Positions 26,385-36,664 of a stretch of DNA of 64,000 nt are shown here, piece after piece. Made by a program: the position numbers and the translations under genes. Every line of letters begins with the position of its first letter. Positions within the stretch are counted from its first letter, which is position 1. Source of the DNA: Perlucidibaca aquatica (lineage in GTDB: Bacteria; Pseudomonadota; Gammaproteobacteria; Pseudomonadales; Moraxellaceae); assembly GCF_001676655.1 (NCBI RefSeq), contig NZ_LZDB01000002.1:682001-746000 (forward strand), in the 5' to 3' direction. Under the pieces are notes generated by a model. That model saw only the letters and a list, made by a program, of their open reading frames with translations. It searched no databases and was not told the origin of the DNA.

Positions 26385-27134
26385 TCAGGCATTCAGTGCA
26401 GCCATCACGGCATCACTGAAACTGGCGTTGGAATAGACGTTTTGCACGTCGTCCAAGTCTTCCAGCATGTCGATCATCTTCATGAGTTTTTCGGCCTGCT
26501 CGAGGTCAGTGATCTCGGCTTCGGTCGAGGCCTTCATGGTGACTTCAGCATTTTCCGGCTTCAGCCCCGCGCTGGCGAGGGCATCCATGACGGCACCGAA
26601 GGCTTCCGGTGAGGTCACCACGGTGATGCCGTCTTCGTCGCTTTCCACATCATCGGCACCGGCTTCGAGCGCAACTTCAATGATGCGGTCTTCATCCGTA
26701 CCTGCCGGAAAGCTGATCTCGCCGCGCTTGGCGAAAAGGTAGGCCACGGAACCGTTGGTGCCGAGATTGCCGCCATTCTTGTTAAAGGCATGACGGACTT
26801 CGGCCACCGTCCGGTTCACGCTGTCGGTCATGGTTTCAACCAACACAGCCACGCCACCGATGCCATAGCCTTCGTAGGTCAGTTCGTCGAGCTTCTTGTC
26901 ATCGTCACCACCCGCACCGCGTTGAATGGCGCGGTTGACGACATCGCGGCTCATGTTCGCACCCAGCGCCTTGGACACGATGGCGCGCAGACGCGGGTTG
27001 TCAGCTTCCGATGGGCCGCCGAGGCGAGCCGCTACGGTAATTTCACGAATGAACTTCGTGAACACCTTGCCACGCGAGGCATCGGTACGTGCCTTTTTGT
27101 GCTTGATGTTCGCCCATTTGCTGTGACCGGCCAT
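26385..27134 (-). CDS. yebC: YebC/PmpR family regulator
   Basis: A 249-residue protein with the invariant start [19 protein letters not shown] and the three-domain YebC layout. Members act as DNA-binding regulators or as translation factors that relieve ribosome stalling. The neighbouring aspS and ruvC genes are the usual context. Confidence 0.96.
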   Translation of the reverse strand: MAGHSKWANIKHKKARTDASRGKVFTKFIREITVAARLGGPSEADNPRLRAIVSKALGANMSRDVVNRAIQRGAGGDDDKKLDELTYEGYGIGGVAVLVETMTDSVNRTVAEVRHAFNKNGGNLGTNGSVAYLFAKRGEISFPAGTDEDRIIEVALEAGADDVESDEDGITVVTSPEAFGAVMDALASAGLKPENAEVTMKASTEAEITDLEQAEKLMKMIDMLEDLDDVQNVYSNASFSDAVMAALNA

Positions 27135-27137
27135 GAC

Positions 27138-28943
27138 TCAGGCTTCCTTTTTAACTTCTTCGCGCTTAACTTCTTCGCGCAGACGAATACCCAGTTCGCG
27201 CAACTGCTTGTTCTCGACCGGAGCCGGGGCGTGCGTCATTAGGCACTCAGCGGTTTTGGTCTTAGGGAAGGCGATGACATCGCGAATCGAGGTCGCACCG
27301 GTCATCAGCATGACCAGGCGATCGAGGCCGAAGGCGAGGCCGCCGTGGGGCGGAGCGCCGAATTTGAGGGCATCGAGCAGGAACTCGAACTTCTCGTTGG
27401 CTTCTTCATCGCTAATGCCCAGCGCTTCGAACACGGCCTTCTGCATCTCCATGTTGTAGATACGCAGCGAGCCGCCACCGAGTTCGGTACCGTTAAGCAC
27501 CATGTCGTAAGCGACAGACAGAGCCGAGCCCGGATCGGTCTTGAGCACGGACACATCGCACTTGGGCAGCGTGAACGGGTGATGCACCGAGGTCCACTGG
27601 CCATCAGCCACTTCTTCAAACATCGGGAAATCAACAACCCAGAGCGGGGCCCACTCGCAGGTTTGCATTTTCAGGTCATGACCGACCTTCACGCGCAGCG
27701 CACCCATGGCGTCGTTGACGATCTTGGCCTTGTCGGCACCGAAGAAGATCAGGTCGCCGTTTTGTGCGCCCGTACGCGCAATAATTTCAACCAGAGCTTC
27801 ATTCGGCAGGAACTTCACGATAGGCGACTGCAGGCCGCTGCCCTCACCGTTGTGAATGTTCGATACGTCGTTGACCTTGATGTAGGCCAGGCCCTTAGCG
27901 CCATAAATGCCAACAAACTTGGTGTAGTCGTCGATCTGACTGCGCGGCATGGTGTTACCACCGGGCACTTTCAGCGCCACAACGCGACCTTTGGGGTCTT
28001 TGGCCGGGCCGGCGAAGACCTTGAACTCGATGCTCTGTAGCAAGTCGGCAATGTCTACCAATTCCATGGGAATACGCAGATCGGGTTTGTCCGAGGCGTA
28101 GCGGCGCATGGCCTCGTTGTAGGTCATGCGCGGGAAGGCATCGAACTTGACGTCTAGCAGCTGATCAAAAAGCTGCACGATCATCTTTTCGGTTAGGCTC
28201 ATGATCTCTTCATCGGACATGAACGAAGTCTCGATGTCGATCTGAGTGAACTCCGGCTGACGGTCAGCGCGCAGGTCTTCGTCACGGAAGCACTTGGCGA
28301 TCTGGTAATAGCGGTCGAAGCCCGACACCATCAGCAATTGCTTGAAGAGCTGCGGCGACTGCGGCAGAGCGAAGAAGCTGCCCGGCTGGGTGCGCGATGG
28401 CACCAGATAGTCGCGTGCGCCTTCCGGCGTGGCACGGGTCAGAATGGGTGTTTCTACGTCGAGGAAGCCATTGTCATCGAGGTAGTTTCGAATCAGCGAG
28501 GTGACCTTGGAGCGGAAGCGCATGCGCTCCAGCATTTCCGGGCGACGCATATCAAGGAAACGATACTTCAGGCGGACTTCTTCGCCGACGTTGGTGAAAT
28601 CGTCGTTGAGCGGGAATGGCGGCGTTTCCGACTGCGCCAGAATCTCAATCTCTTTGCCCAGCACTTCGATTTGGCCGGACGGCATGTTGGCATTTTCGGT
28701 GCCGGCATAACGCTGACGGACACGGCCGGTAATTTTAAGCACGAACTCTGAACGCGATTTGTCGGCGAGGGCAAACGCATCAGGGGTATCCGGGTCGATC
28801 ACTACCTGCACCAAGCCATCGCGATCGCGCATGTCGAGGAAAATAACGCCACCATGGTCGCGACGGCGGTGTACCCAGCCGCAGAGCGTTACGGTCTGGT
28901 CGATATGGGATTGGTTGAGGCTGCCACAGTAGTGACTACGCAT
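27138..28943 (-). CDS. aspS: Aspartyl-tRNA synthetase
   Basis: Class II synthetase of 601 residues in the bacterial form. It has an N-terminal OB domain ([20 protein letters not shown]), the catalytic core with motif 2 ([19 protein letters not shown]), an inserted GAD domain, and motif 3 ([15 protein letters not shown]). I did not judge whether it also charges tRNA-Asn. It is followed after three bases by yebC. Confidence 0.97.
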   Translation of the reverse strand: MRSHYCGSLNQSHIDQTVTLCGWVHRRRDHGGVIFLDMRDRDGLVQVVIDPDTPDAFALADKSRSEFVLKITGRVRQRYAGTENANMPSGQIEVLGKEIEILAQSETPPFPLNDDFTNVGEEVRLKYRFLDMRRPEMLERMRFRSKVTSLIRNYLDDNGFLDVETPILTRATPEGARDYLVPSRTQPGSFFALPQSPQLFKQLLMVSGFDRYYQIAKCFRDEDLRADRQPEFTQIDIETSFMSDEEIMSLTEKMIVQLFDQLLDVKFDAFPRMTYNEAMRRYASDKPDLRIPMELVDIADLLQSIEFKVFAGPAKDPKGRVVALKVPGGNTMPRSQIDDYTKFVGIYGAKGLAYIKVNDVSNIHNGEGSGLQSPIVKFLPNEALVEIIARTGAQNGDLIFFGADKAKIVNDAMGALRVKVGHDLKMQTCEWAPLWVVDFPMFEEVADGQWTSVHHPFTLPKCDVSVLKTDPGSALSVAYDMVLNGTELGGGSLRIYNMEMQKAVFEALGISDEEANEKFEFLLDALKFGAPPHGGLAFGLDRLVMLMTGATSIRDVIAFPKTKTAECLMTHAPAPVENKQLRELGIRLREEVKREEVKKEA

Positions 28944-29003
28944 GATGCAGGCTTCCGCTGTAAAAATGTTGGGCCAAAGGGAGTCTGGCCAATCGAGCCG
29001 GCG

Positions 29004-29033
29004 AGTATAGCCTTCCTGACAAATATCTGAGAA
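29004..29033 (-). promoter_or_regulatory. Candidate aspS promoter
   Basis: On the minus strand TTCTCA (29028-29033), an 18-base spacer and TATACT (29004-29009). The -10 box is 5 of 6; the -35 box is weak. It lies 60 bases before the aspS start. Confidence 0.45.
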
Positions 29034-29057
29034 CCGTCTGTGTTAACCGTTTGCCTC

Positions 29058-29087
29058 TTTACAGCGGAAAAATCTTCGCGCTATGTT
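29058..29087 (+). promoter_or_regulatory. Candidate promoter for the small PA3496-like gene
   Basis: TTTACA (29058-29063), an 18-base spacer and TATGTT (29082-29087), facing away from the aspS promoter. Weak consensus only. Confidence 0.35.
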
Positions 29088-29150
29088 CCGCCAACGGTGA
29101 TTTAGTGCCAAAAGTTCTGGTTTTTTTCAGTGCATCACGAGGACATAGGA

Positions 29151-29318
29151 ATGGAAGAAGGTTTCCTAGATGAAGCGGCAGAACCTGAAAATGAGCCTCT
29201 CAGCAAAGCTCAAGTGGTAAAAAATACGCTGGAAAAGCGTCGCTTACTGGATGATGTTCTCATTGAGCACCGCTTGCGCCGTGAACTCAAAGATTATGAC
29301 TTTGACTTAGATGATTAA
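29151..29318 (+). CDS. Small acidic PA3496-like protein
   Basis: A 55-residue acidic protein starting at ATG 29151 with GAGG about ten bases upstream. The helical segment VVKNTLEKRRLLDDVLIEHR and the tail ELKDYDFDLDD resemble the short PA3496 family annotated in Pseudomonadales as putative envelope integrity proteins. No membrane segment or enzyme motif is present. Function is unknown. Confidence 0.7.
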   Translation: MEEGFLDEAAEPENEPLSKAQVVKNTLEKRRLLDDVLIEHRLRRELKDYDFDLDD

Positions 29319-29328
29319 CATTGCTGGC

Positions 29329-29356
29329 TTGCGCCGTGTGCGTCTGTGGGCATAAT
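29329..29356 (+). promoter_or_regulatory. Candidate sodB promoter
   Basis: TTGCGC (29329-29334), a 16-base spacer and CATAAT (29351-29356), 53 bases upstream of sodB. Both boxes are 4-5 of 6. Confidence 0.5.
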
Positions 29357-29408
29357 GGCGACGCCCTGCGATGTATCGCACGAATTCATTGATTAAAAGG
29401 AAACCGAT

Positions 29409-30008
29409 ATGGCTATTGAACTGCCGGCTCTGCCGTACGAAAGCACTGCTTTGGAACCATTCATCACCGCTCACACACTGAGCTTTCACCACGGTAAGCA
29501 TCACAATGCGTATGTGGTTAACCTAAACAACCTGATTAAGGGTACCGATCTGGAAGGTCAGAGCCTCGAAGCGATTGTTAAAGCTTCTGCTGGCGATGCC
29601 GCTAAGGCCGGTATCTTTAACAACAGTGCTCAGGTTTGGAACCACACGTTCTACTGGAACAGCATGAAGCAAAACGGTGGCGGTCTGCCAACCGGTGCTA
29701 TCGCTGCCAAGATCGACGCTGATTTCGGCTCCTATGACAAGTTTGTTGAGCTTTTCAAAGCTGCAGCAACTACACAGTTCGGTTCCGGCTGGGCATGGTT
29801 GGTTGTGGGTGCTGACGGCAAGCTGGCCGTGACCAAAACGGGCAATGCCGATTCGCCCATCGTGCACGGTCAAAAGCCGCTGATCACCATCGATGTGTGG
29901 GAGCACGCCTACTACCTGGACTTCCAGAACCGTCGCCCAGACTACATCTCGACCTTCCTCGACAAGCTGGTTAACTGGGACTTCGCTAACGCCAACCTGG
30001 CCGGCTAA
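29409..30008 (+). CDS. sodB: Iron superoxide dismutase SodB
   Basis: Cytoplasmic enzyme (199 residues) dismutating superoxide. Metal ligands are visible as His27 (LSFHHGKHH), His79 (AQVWNHTFYW), Asp162 and His166 (IDVWEHAYY). Gln75 in NNSAQVWNH is the position that marks the Fe form. An AAAAGGAAA ribosome site precedes the ATG. A clear terminator follows. Confidence 0.97.
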   Translation: MAIELPALPYESTALEPFITAHTLSFHHGKHHNAYVVNLNNLIKGTDLEGQSLEAIVKASAGDAAKAGIFNNSAQVWNHTFYWNSMKQNGGGLPTGAIAAKIDADFGSYDKFVELFKAAATTQFGSGWAWLVVGADGKLAVTKTGNADSPIVHGQKPLITIDVWEHAYYLDFQNRRPDYISTFLDKLVNWDFANANLAG

Positions 30009-30045
30009 GCTCAAGCGTGTTGAACTGGTTGTGAGTGAACAAAGC

Positions 30046-30075
30046 AGGGCACCTTCGGGTGCCTTGTTTGTTTTT
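30046..30075 (+). terminator. Rho-independent terminator of sodB
   Basis: AGGGCACC-TTCG-GGTGCCTT gives an eight-pair stem (one G-T) with a UUCG loop, followed by TGTTTGTTTTTG. Confidence 0.9.
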
Positions 30076-30104
30076 GCAGTAGAACATGGGAGCGCAGATT
30101 CAAT

Positions 30105-31340
30105 ATGCCTGAGGTCATGCGGCGAAACCTTGCTGAACTCTGTTGGCTTCGTACGGCACTGATGGCGTTGTTTGGCCTGACCCTGCTTTATGGCCAACTC
30201 ACGGGTCTCGCACTGGAATCGGCATTCCCCTCGTTACTGTTGATCTTCGGCCTATTGCTGCTCATTAATGGCCTAACCACTCTTCGTTTGCGCCAGCCGG
30301 AGCCGGTCGGTGATGACGAGTTGTTTCTGCAACTACTGTTTGATCTTCTCCTTCTGACCTGCTTGTTCCGAGTCAGTGGCGGGAGTAGCAACCCGTTTGT
30401 GACTTACTACTTAGTGCCTTTGGCCATTGCGGCATCCACCCTTGCCTTACGACAAATTCTGCTTCTAGTCGGTCTGATTTTGACGGCGTATTTCAGTTTG
30501 TTTGTCTGGCCGCCTGCCGCACAAACTGTGCAATGGCCTTGGCAAACGTATCAAGGCCATCTCATGGGCATGATGGTGAATTTCGCGATTAGCTCCTGGC
30601 TACTGGTGTTTTTCTTGCACCGCATGCATCGGCGGCTGCGCGCGCAGGAGCGCTATCTGGTTGAGCAGCAGCGTCGCCAGCTTCAGCGCGATCAAGCCGT
30701 GGCCATGGGCACCTTGGCGGCAACCGCTGTACATGAACTGGCGACACCTTTAGCCACGGTCTGTCTGATGGTGGATGAGCTAGAAGAGGACATGCCCGCT
30801 CAAATGCAGCCCCTTCAGCTTCAGTTGCAGCGCTGTCGCGATACTTTGGCGCGCCTCCGGGAACAGGCCGCACAACCCTCGCAATTACCCAGTCAGGCGC
30901 TGGCTGAACACCTGCAGAACTGTCTGCAACCCATTCAAGTGGCTTTCCCGGCGCTGAACGTAGAATCAACAATGGCTGCTGACGCAAGTCAGTCTGTTGT
31001 TATGCCGTGGCTACTACAACAAGCCCTGAGTAATGTTTTGCGTAATGCAGCCGAGGCTGCCCATTCTCGCGTGCGCCTGGTGGTGAAAAAAAATCCGGGT
31101 GAGTGGCTTTGCCAAGTCTGCGATGACGGTCCTGGTTTTCCGCCCGGTCTGGTGTCTGCGCTAGGCCAGCCCGTGCTCAGCAGCAAACCTGAAGGCCTGG
31201 GTATTGGTTTGTTTTTAGCGCAGTCCACGTTGTTGGAGCTGGGCGGATCACTGAGCGTGGCATCCAGCGAGTGGGGCGGTGCCAGCGTAATGTTGCGCTG
31301 GCCTGCCGCCATCGTGACCACCCAGGTTATTGCGCCATGA
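30105..31340 (+). CDS. regB: RegB/PrrB-type redox sensor histidine kinase
   Basis: Membrane sensor kinase of 411 residues. About six hydrophobic helices occupy residues 15-172. Residues 92-98 read GGSSNPF, the quinone-binding signature GGxxNPF of RegB. The H-box LAATAVHELATPLATV holds phospho-His210. Cys244 in QRCRDTLARL sits where the redox-active cysteine of RegB lies. The C-terminus is a HATPase domain (NVLRNAAEAA, DDGPGFPPG). By homology it senses quinone pool redox state and phosphorylates the response regulator it overlaps by four bases. Confidence 0.9.
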   Translation: MPEVMRRNLAELCWLRTALMALFGLTLLYGQLTGLALESAFPSLLLIFGLLLLINGLTTLRLRQPEPVGDDELFLQLLFDLLLLTCLFRVSGGSSNPFVTYYLVPLAIAASTLALRQILLLVGLILTAYFSLFVWPPAAQTVQWPWQTYQGHLMGMMVNFAISSWLLVFFLHRMHRRLRAQERYLVEQQRRQLQRDQAVAMGTLAATAVHELATPLATVCLMVDELEEDMPAQMQPLQLQLQRCRDTLARLREQAAQPSQLPSQALAEHLQNCLQPIQVAFPALNVESTMAADASQSVVMPWLLQQALSNVLRNAAEAAHSRVRLVVKKNPGEWLCQVCDDGPGFPPGLVSALGQPVLSSKPEGLGIGLFLAQSTLLELGGSLSVASSEWGGASVMLRWPAAIVTTQVIAP

Positions 31341-31870
31341 AGATATTACTCATTGATGATGATGCTATTTTTCGGCAGACCTTAGCGCGGACCTTGACCC
31401 GACGCGGCTGTGTCTGCGTCGAAGCCGCTGATAGCGCCCAAGCCTTGTTAGAACTGCAGGCGCACCTGCCAGATGCCTGTGTGTTGGACTTGCGCATGGG
31501 CAATGAGTCGGGCTTACAGCTCCTGCCGCAATTGCTTGCCATCAAACCGGAGCTAAATGTTTTGATGCTGACGGGCTATAGCTCAATTGCTACGACGGTC
31601 GAAGCCATCAAGCGCGGTGCAGTTAATTACCTCGCAAAGCCCGCCAGTGCAGACGACATTTTGCGTGCCTTAAAGAACGCCAGCTCATCACCCGACCTTG
31701 AGCCCCGTTCGGCAGGTCAGGATGCGCTATCCGTGGACAGACTGGCCTGGGAACATATTCAGCGCGTTTTATTGGAGGAGGATGGCAATATTTCCTCGAC
31801 CGCTCGCAGGTTGAATATGCACCGGCGCACGTTGCAGCGCCGGTTGAGTAAGCGCCCGGTGTCGCAGTAG
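31337..31870 (+). CDS. regA: RegA/PrrA-type response regulator
   Basis: A 177-residue regulator with an N-terminal receiver domain (phospho-acceptor Asp51 in CVLDLRMGNESG; LMLTGYSS; YLAKPAS). A Fis-type helix-turn-helix (ISSTARRLNMHRRTLQRRLS) is almost identical to that of RegA/PrrA/ActR. Start ATG 31337 overlaps the regB stop. Family members control redox, respiration and energy genes; targets here are unknown. Confidence 0.92.
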   Translation: MKILLIDDDAIFRQTLARTLTRRGCVCVEAADSAQALLELQAHLPDACVLDLRMGNESGLQLLPQLLAIKPELNVLMLTGYSSIATTVEAIKRGAVNYLAKPASADDILRALKNASSSPDLEPRSAGQDALSVDRLAWEHIQRVLLEEDGNISSTARRLNMHRRTLQRRLSKRPVSQ

Positions 31871-31879
31871 TTAGCTGGC

Positions 31880-32506
31880 CTAGCCAGCCTGTTGCCGTGC
31901 CTTAATTGCCGCTATCACCCCGGGCATAACACTTAGGCCGATAATGACAAAGATAACGACCATGAAATTATCTTTGACGATGGGTAGGTTGCCAAAGCCA
32001 TAGCCCAGCGCGATAAAGCTGCCGATCCACACGAACCCACCGAACACATCAATTAAGAAAAAGCGGCGGTAGGGCATTTTCCCGACGCCAGCCACAAATG
32101 GCGCAATGGTGCGGATAATCGGCATAAAACGAGCGAATACAATGGTTTTGCCGCCGTGACGATCGAAGTAACCCTGAGTTTTAGCGAGGTGCTCTCGCTT
32201 AATCCAGCGGGAATCCCATTCATAAACACGTTGGCCGATGGTACGCCCAACCCAATAGTTACAGTTATCGCCCAATACGGCTGCGAACCAGAGCAGGAAA
32301 AATAGCGCCCAAGGGTCCATCACGCCGGTGGCGGCTAAGGCGCCTGCGGCGAACAAAAGACTGTCTCCGGGAAGGAAAGGCATGACGACAATGCCCGTTT
32401 CCACAAAGATAATTAAAAACAGAAGGCCGTAAATTAACGCGCCATGAGCGTTGGCAAACTCTTGTAGGTGAACATCTACATGAATAATAAAATCAATTAG
32501 TTCCAT
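31880..32506 (-). CDS. DedA family membrane protein
   Basis: A 208-residue DedA/SNARE-associated membrane protein. It has the conserved LPGDSLLFAAGALAATG segment and the re-entrant region FARFMPIIRTIAPFVAGVGK, with acidic and basic residues typical of undecaprenyl-phosphate or phospholipid flippases. It overlaps the dsbD 3' end by ten bases. Confidence 0.92.
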   Translation of the reverse strand: MELIDFIIHVDVHLQEFANAHGALIYGLLFLIIFVETGIVVMPFLPGDSLLFAAGALAATGVMDPWALFFLLWFAAVLGDNCNYWVGRTIGQRVYEWDSRWIKREHLAKTQGYFDRHGGKTIVFARFMPIIRTIAPFVAGVGKMPYRRFFLIDVFGGFVWIGSFIALGYGFGNLPIVKDNFMVVIFVIIGLSVMPGVIAAIKARQQAG

Positions 32507-34323
32507 GCTTTTTTAAGACTCGACTCAAAGGTTTGTTTTGTGCTTTCGCCAATCAGGCTGTCTTGTTTTTGGCCCTGTGCATTCCAGAACAGAAACGCCG
32601 GTGGGCCAATGATTTTTTCGCGCTGCAGCCAAGCCAGCTGAGCGCCGGTGGTATCGGTGATGTCGAACTTAATGCGTACGCCGGGCTCGAGCAGTGTGAT
32701 GATCTCGGGCAAGATCAAAACCTTCTTTTCCATCTCGATGCAGCTGACACACCAGTCGGCAAATACGTCCACGATGACGGGTTTTTGTGCTTTTGCGGCC
32801 TGCGCAATGGCAGCATCCACGGCGGCGGGGTCGGTGAGCTTAATAAAGCCGGTGACCGTATTGGGTGGCGCTTGAGTGTTAGCAACATTTTGTGAAAACA
32901 CCGTCCACGGTGTCCATGCCGAATCACCACCGCGTGCGGCGGCAAAAACCAGGAACATGGCCCACACAATACATACCAGCCCCACGGTTTTACTCAGTCG
33001 GCTGAGACGGGCCACTAGGCTGCTGCCGATCAAGGTAAAAAAGCCTGCCCAAAGTAGTAGCTGAACCAGAGACGGTAGCAGTCGATTGACCAGCATGATG
33101 GCAACGGCAACCAGCAGGAGCGCGAAGAAGCGCTTACTGGCCTCTAGCCAAGGGCCAGAGCGTGGTATCCAGCGCCCGCCACCCAGGCCGAGCAGTAACA
33201 ATGGCACGCCTAGGCCCATGCCCAGTGCAAACAGGGCGCTGCCGCCTAACACCATGTCTTGACTCGTACTCACAAACAGCAGAACGCCGGCCAACGGTGC
33301 AGAGACGCAGGGTGAGACGACTAAGCTGCTAATAGCACCCATGATAAAGACGGAGCCGTATGCGCCGCCTTGTTGCTGAGCCTGCCAACGCTTCAAGGGG
33401 GCGTCTATAAAGTGGGGCAATGTGAGTGCTTTATCGCGCCAAAGCAGCCAGGCAAGAGCAACGAATAAGCCCGCAAAGGGGATTAATACGGCTGGCTTTT
33501 GCATCCATGTGGCGAGGTTGGCGGCAGCGCCAAAACGCGCGATGAGTAGGCCGGCTAGGCTGTACATCAGCGCCATACCCAAGACATAGCTCAGTGCTAA
33601 CGCAAAGCCGCGATAGGCCGAAGCCGATTGGCCACGTTGGCCGGCAATAATGGCGGACAGAATCGGCAGCATGGGTAGGACACACGGCGTTAGGGCCAGA
33701 CCTAAACCGAGGGCAAAAAAAGCGGCTAAAACGGCCCAAAAGTTAGCCTGGGCCAACCAAGTCGCAATGCTATTGGCATTGTCGCCATTAAGTTGGGGCT
33801 CAGGGGCAAGGCTAGTCGTGGCCGTTACAGGGATTTGCCAGATCTGGGGTGGATAACAAAGGCCGGCATCAGCACAGCCTTGGTAGCGCACGTTGAGGAC
33901 AGAGCCAGCATCTTCAAAACGCTGCGCTTGAACAGTGCTGAGTTCTGGCAGTCGAAGGGGCCAGTCCACACGGTCGCGGTAAATTTTAACGCGGCCAAAG
34001 GTGGGATCATCGTGCCAGCTGGCCTGACTGTCGCTACCTGAAAACGTCGGTAATTCGGGCAGGTCTTCTAAGCCGGCAGGCCATGTCAGTCGAAATTGTT
34101 TTTCATACAAGTAATGTTCTGGCGTGATGTCGAAGTGCAAGGTCAGGCCATCAGCCTCTGTGGAGAGGCTGGTTTGGAACGCCTCTTCGACCGGAAGAAA
34201 CTCGCGTTGTTCGCGTTCAAAAAGTCCCGCAGCGGATGCACTGAAGGCGCTCATTAAGCCGAAGCAGAAGATCAGCAGGGCATGCGCAACGGATAGTTTT
34301 TGGGCAGAACATCGCTGTTTCAT
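32497..34323 (-). CDS. dsbD: Thiol:disulfide interchange protein DsbD
   Basis: Transmembrane reductant conduit of 608 residues that passes electrons from thioredoxin to periplasmic DsbC and cytochrome c maturation thiols. It has a signal peptide to about residue 32, an N-terminal domain with Cys150 and Cys156 (GCADAGLCYPPQ), eight membrane helices with cysteines in ALTPCVLPMLPIL and VVSPCVSAPLAG, and a C-terminal thioredoxin domain with CVSC (525-528). It lies close to ccmABCDE, its functional partner set. Confidence 0.96.
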   Translation of the reverse strand: MKQRCSAQKLSVAHALLIFCFGLMSAFSASAAGLFEREQREFLPVEEAFQTSLSTEADGLTLHFDITPEHYLYEKQFRLTWPAGLEDLPELPTFSGSDSQASWHDDPTFGRVKIYRDRVDWPLRLPELSTVQAQRFEDAGSVLNVRYQGCADAGLCYPPQIWQIPVTATTSLAPEPQLNGDNANSIATWLAQANFWAVLAAFFALGLGLALTPCVLPMLPILSAIIAGQRGQSASAYRGFALALSYVLGMALMYSLAGLLIARFGAAANLATWMQKPAVLIPFAGLFVALAWLLWRDKALTLPHFIDAPLKRWQAQQQGGAYGSVFIMGAISSLVVSPCVSAPLAGVLLFVSTSQDMVLGGSALFALGMGLGVPLLLLGLGGGRWIPRSGPWLEASKRFFALLLVAVAIMLVNRLLPSLVQLLLWAGFFTLIGSSLVARLSRLSKTVGLVCIVWAMFLVFAAARGGDSAWTPWTVFSQNVANTQAPPNTVTGFIKLTDPAAVDAAIAQAAKAQKPVIVDVFADWCVSCIEMEKKVLILPEIITLLEPGVRIKFDITDTTGAQLAWLQREKIIGPPAFLFWNAQGQKQDSLIGESTKQTFESSLKKAWN

Positions 34324-34374
34324 AGAAACCAGTGCCTAGCGGAGAACACGTCAATTATGCTCGATACGCCTGTC

Positions 34375-36477
34375 TTAAACACAGGCAATAAAGAGCTTTT
34401 GTGTCAGACGTTCCTTAACGTTGCCGGGTTTATCCAGCTGCATCCGCTCAAGCCAGCCGGCGGGTGCTTGCTTGCCGCGAGCAGACCACAGCGCTTTAGC
34501 GATGGCTAATTTGTCATCTTTAATGGCCTTCATGCGCTGCAGCACCTTAGCGATTTTTAGCTCTTCGGGGGTCAAGTCGCAGCTGAATGGGAAGTCAGGT
34601 AGCAGACCTTTATCCTTGAATGGCTTGAGTTTCGCCGCTAACACCTCGGGTAAGTTCTGTCGCTGATGAGCCGGGATTTCATAGGCGGGATCAAGTTTGC
34701 CATTGGCTTTGGCTTGCGCCATTAAGCTGTCCTGGAAGCGAGAGTCGGTAATGGCCAGCAGAGCCTGGACGACTTCGTTATCGGTACGGCCGCGTAAATC
34801 TGCAACGCCGTATTCAGTGATCACCAAATCGCGCAACTGACGCGGGATAGTGGTGTAGCCATAATTCCACACGATGTTCGAGCTCGCGGCACCGGCGGCT
34901 TCACGACTGGCCCGCAACATCAGAATGGACTGTGCATCAGGCAGCGCATGCGACATGGCGACAAAGTTGTACTGTCCGCCCACACCACTGACCACGCGGC
35001 CGCTTTCTAAAGCATCGGACACGGCGGAGCCAAGCAGCGTCATCATCATGCACGTATTGATAAAGCTGGCGTCTTTGCGCTGGGCGCGCCCGAGTTCATC
35101 TTGACCATAGAGCTGGTTGATAAAGCCAATGGCGGTCATATTGATTTTGGCGCGGTCAGCGTCGCTGAGGTCGCGCAAGGCCTGATAAAAATCGCGAGGG
35201 CCAAGGAAGAAGCCGCCCGTCATGGTGTGGCCGCCCTGTAGCTGTTCGCCTAAGCCTTCTTTTTGCAAAGTAGCGCGAGTGATCGGGTCGTCCAAACGGG
35301 CAGGCATAGCAATGCCATTAATCATCAGCGTGTTACCCGCGATACTAACGGTCGCGTTAACAATACCGAAGCGGCGCAGCAGCGCCACATCCGCTTCATT
35401 TAAGACCGTACGAATAGCGCCAATCTCCACCAAGGCATCGAGGGTGTCGAGGCTGACTTGCTCGTTGATACGGCCACGATTAATGAGCTGTTGAAGGCCG
35501 GCATGAGCATAGACCGCTCGGCGGATGATGCCGGCGCGCATCAGCTCCATAAAGCCGTTAACGAACATTTCACTGCAGCCGTAGAGGCCTTTGGTAAAGG
35601 GAGCGAGCTGGGCGGGTGCTTGCTGACTGCCCAGGCTTTGCATCATCGCTTGATAGTCATCATTTTGACGCTCGCGCAGGATTAGGCCTTGAGTAATGGC
35701 ATCGCCTAAGGACCCAATGCCGATTTGTAAGGTGCCGCCATCCCGCACTAAAGAGGACGCATGCAGACCAATAGCGTATTCCGCCAAACTCACGTTCATA
35801 TTGGGTGCGGAGAAGAGCGTGTGTGTGCCTTCTGGGCAGTCCACGATGGCATCCACGAGGTCGAGATTCGCAATGGCATCATTTTCCATGAAGGGCAGTT
35901 CTTGATTCACCACTAACACGCGAAAGACTTGGGTGCCGTTGGCGGCAAACAGCGGGAGCAAATCCAAGGTGACATCCGGATTACACGACAGCGAATATTC
36001 CTTGATGCCATTTCGTTCCCGCATCGCCACGGCTTGCGCCACCACATTGACGCCCTGTAAGAGCATGTCGCGGGCGGCATGGGTGTAATGCGTTGCCATG
36101 TATTGGCGCTGGGCGTAGTCATTGCGCAGGTAGTCGCCAGATTTTAGGAAGAACTCCGACACTTCAATATTGGCGGGTAGCTTTTGCTGGCGTAGGTCGG
36201 TGACATAGTCGAGATCGGGGTAGTTGCCAAAAACACGATCAATAAATGGTCTTAAAAAGGCTTCTTCCAGTGCGCTGCTGGTTTGCGGCGTTTGCAGCGA
36301 CAGCGCAGTCAAAATTCGTAGGCGTCGGCTGGGGTCAGCCTTAATGCGCTGATAAAGGGTGTTTAGCAGGGCATTCGGTTTGCCAATGCCCAAGGGCGTG
36401 CCGATCACCACGCGCTCGCCGGCAAAGGTCATTAAGTCATCAACACAGCTATCCAAGTTGCTATATAGGCGAGGCAT
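34375..36477 (-). CDS. Acetyl-CoA hydrolase / CoA-transferase family protein
   Basis: A 700-residue protein of the acetyl-CoA hydrolase/transferase class (4-hydroxybutyrate CoA-transferase fold). The C-terminal domain motif GVGGQYNFVAMSHALPDAQS and the downstream VITEYGVADLRGRTDNEV segment are characteristic. The N-terminal part (AGERVVIGTPLGIGKPNALL) is the long form seen in gammaproteobacteria. The reaction is not decided by sequence. A small hairpin (GCCTGT/ACAGGC, 34368-34386) overlaps the stop. Confidence 0.85.
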   Translation of the reverse strand: MPRLYSNLDSCVDDLMTFAGERVVIGTPLGIGKPNALLNTLYQRIKADPSRRLRILTALSLQTPQTSSALEEAFLRPFIDRVFGNYPDLDYVTDLRQQKLPANIEVSEFFLKSGDYLRNDYAQRQYMATHYTHAARDMLLQGVNVVAQAVAMRERNGIKEYSLSCNPDVTLDLLPLFAANGTQVFRVLVVNQELPFMENDAIANLDLVDAIVDCPEGTHTLFSAPNMNVSLAEYAIGLHASSLVRDGGTLQIGIGSLGDAITQGLILRERQNDDYQAMMQSLGSQQAPAQLAPFTKGLYGCSEMFVNGFMELMRAGIIRRAVYAHAGLQQLINRGRINEQVSLDTLDALVEIGAIRTVLNEADVALLRRFGIVNATVSIAGNTLMINGIAMPARLDDPITRATLQKEGLGEQLQGGHTMTGGFFLGPRDFYQALRDLSDADRAKINMTAIGFINQLYGQDELGRAQRKDASFINTCMMMTLLGSAVSDALESGRVVSGVGGQYNFVAMSHALPDAQSILMLRASREAAGAASSNIVWNYGYTTIPRQLRDLVITEYGVADLRGRTDNEVVQALLAITDSRFQDSLMAQAKANGKLDPAYEIPAHQRQNLPEVLAAKLKPFKDKGLLPDFPFSCDLTPEELKIAKVLQRMKAIKDDKLAIAKALWSARGKQAPAGWLERMQLDKPGNVKERLTQKLFIACV

Positions 36478-36664
36478 ATCACGTCCTTATTAGAGTTTTT
36501 AATGGGCAGCGCTAGGCAGGATAGCGTGGTCTAGTGTCGACTAGGCCATTAGTCAATCGGCGGCGCGACTGAATCATAAGAAAAATGAACGCATTGGGCT
36601 ACAATGCGGCGATGAAACCGGACTGAGTGCAGTTATACGGTTCACTTATGTGTGGAGACGGTCT

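Noticed and set aside
29523-30197. Long antisense open frame over sodB
   Set aside because: It is explained by the codon bias of sodB and runs through the sodB terminator hairpin.
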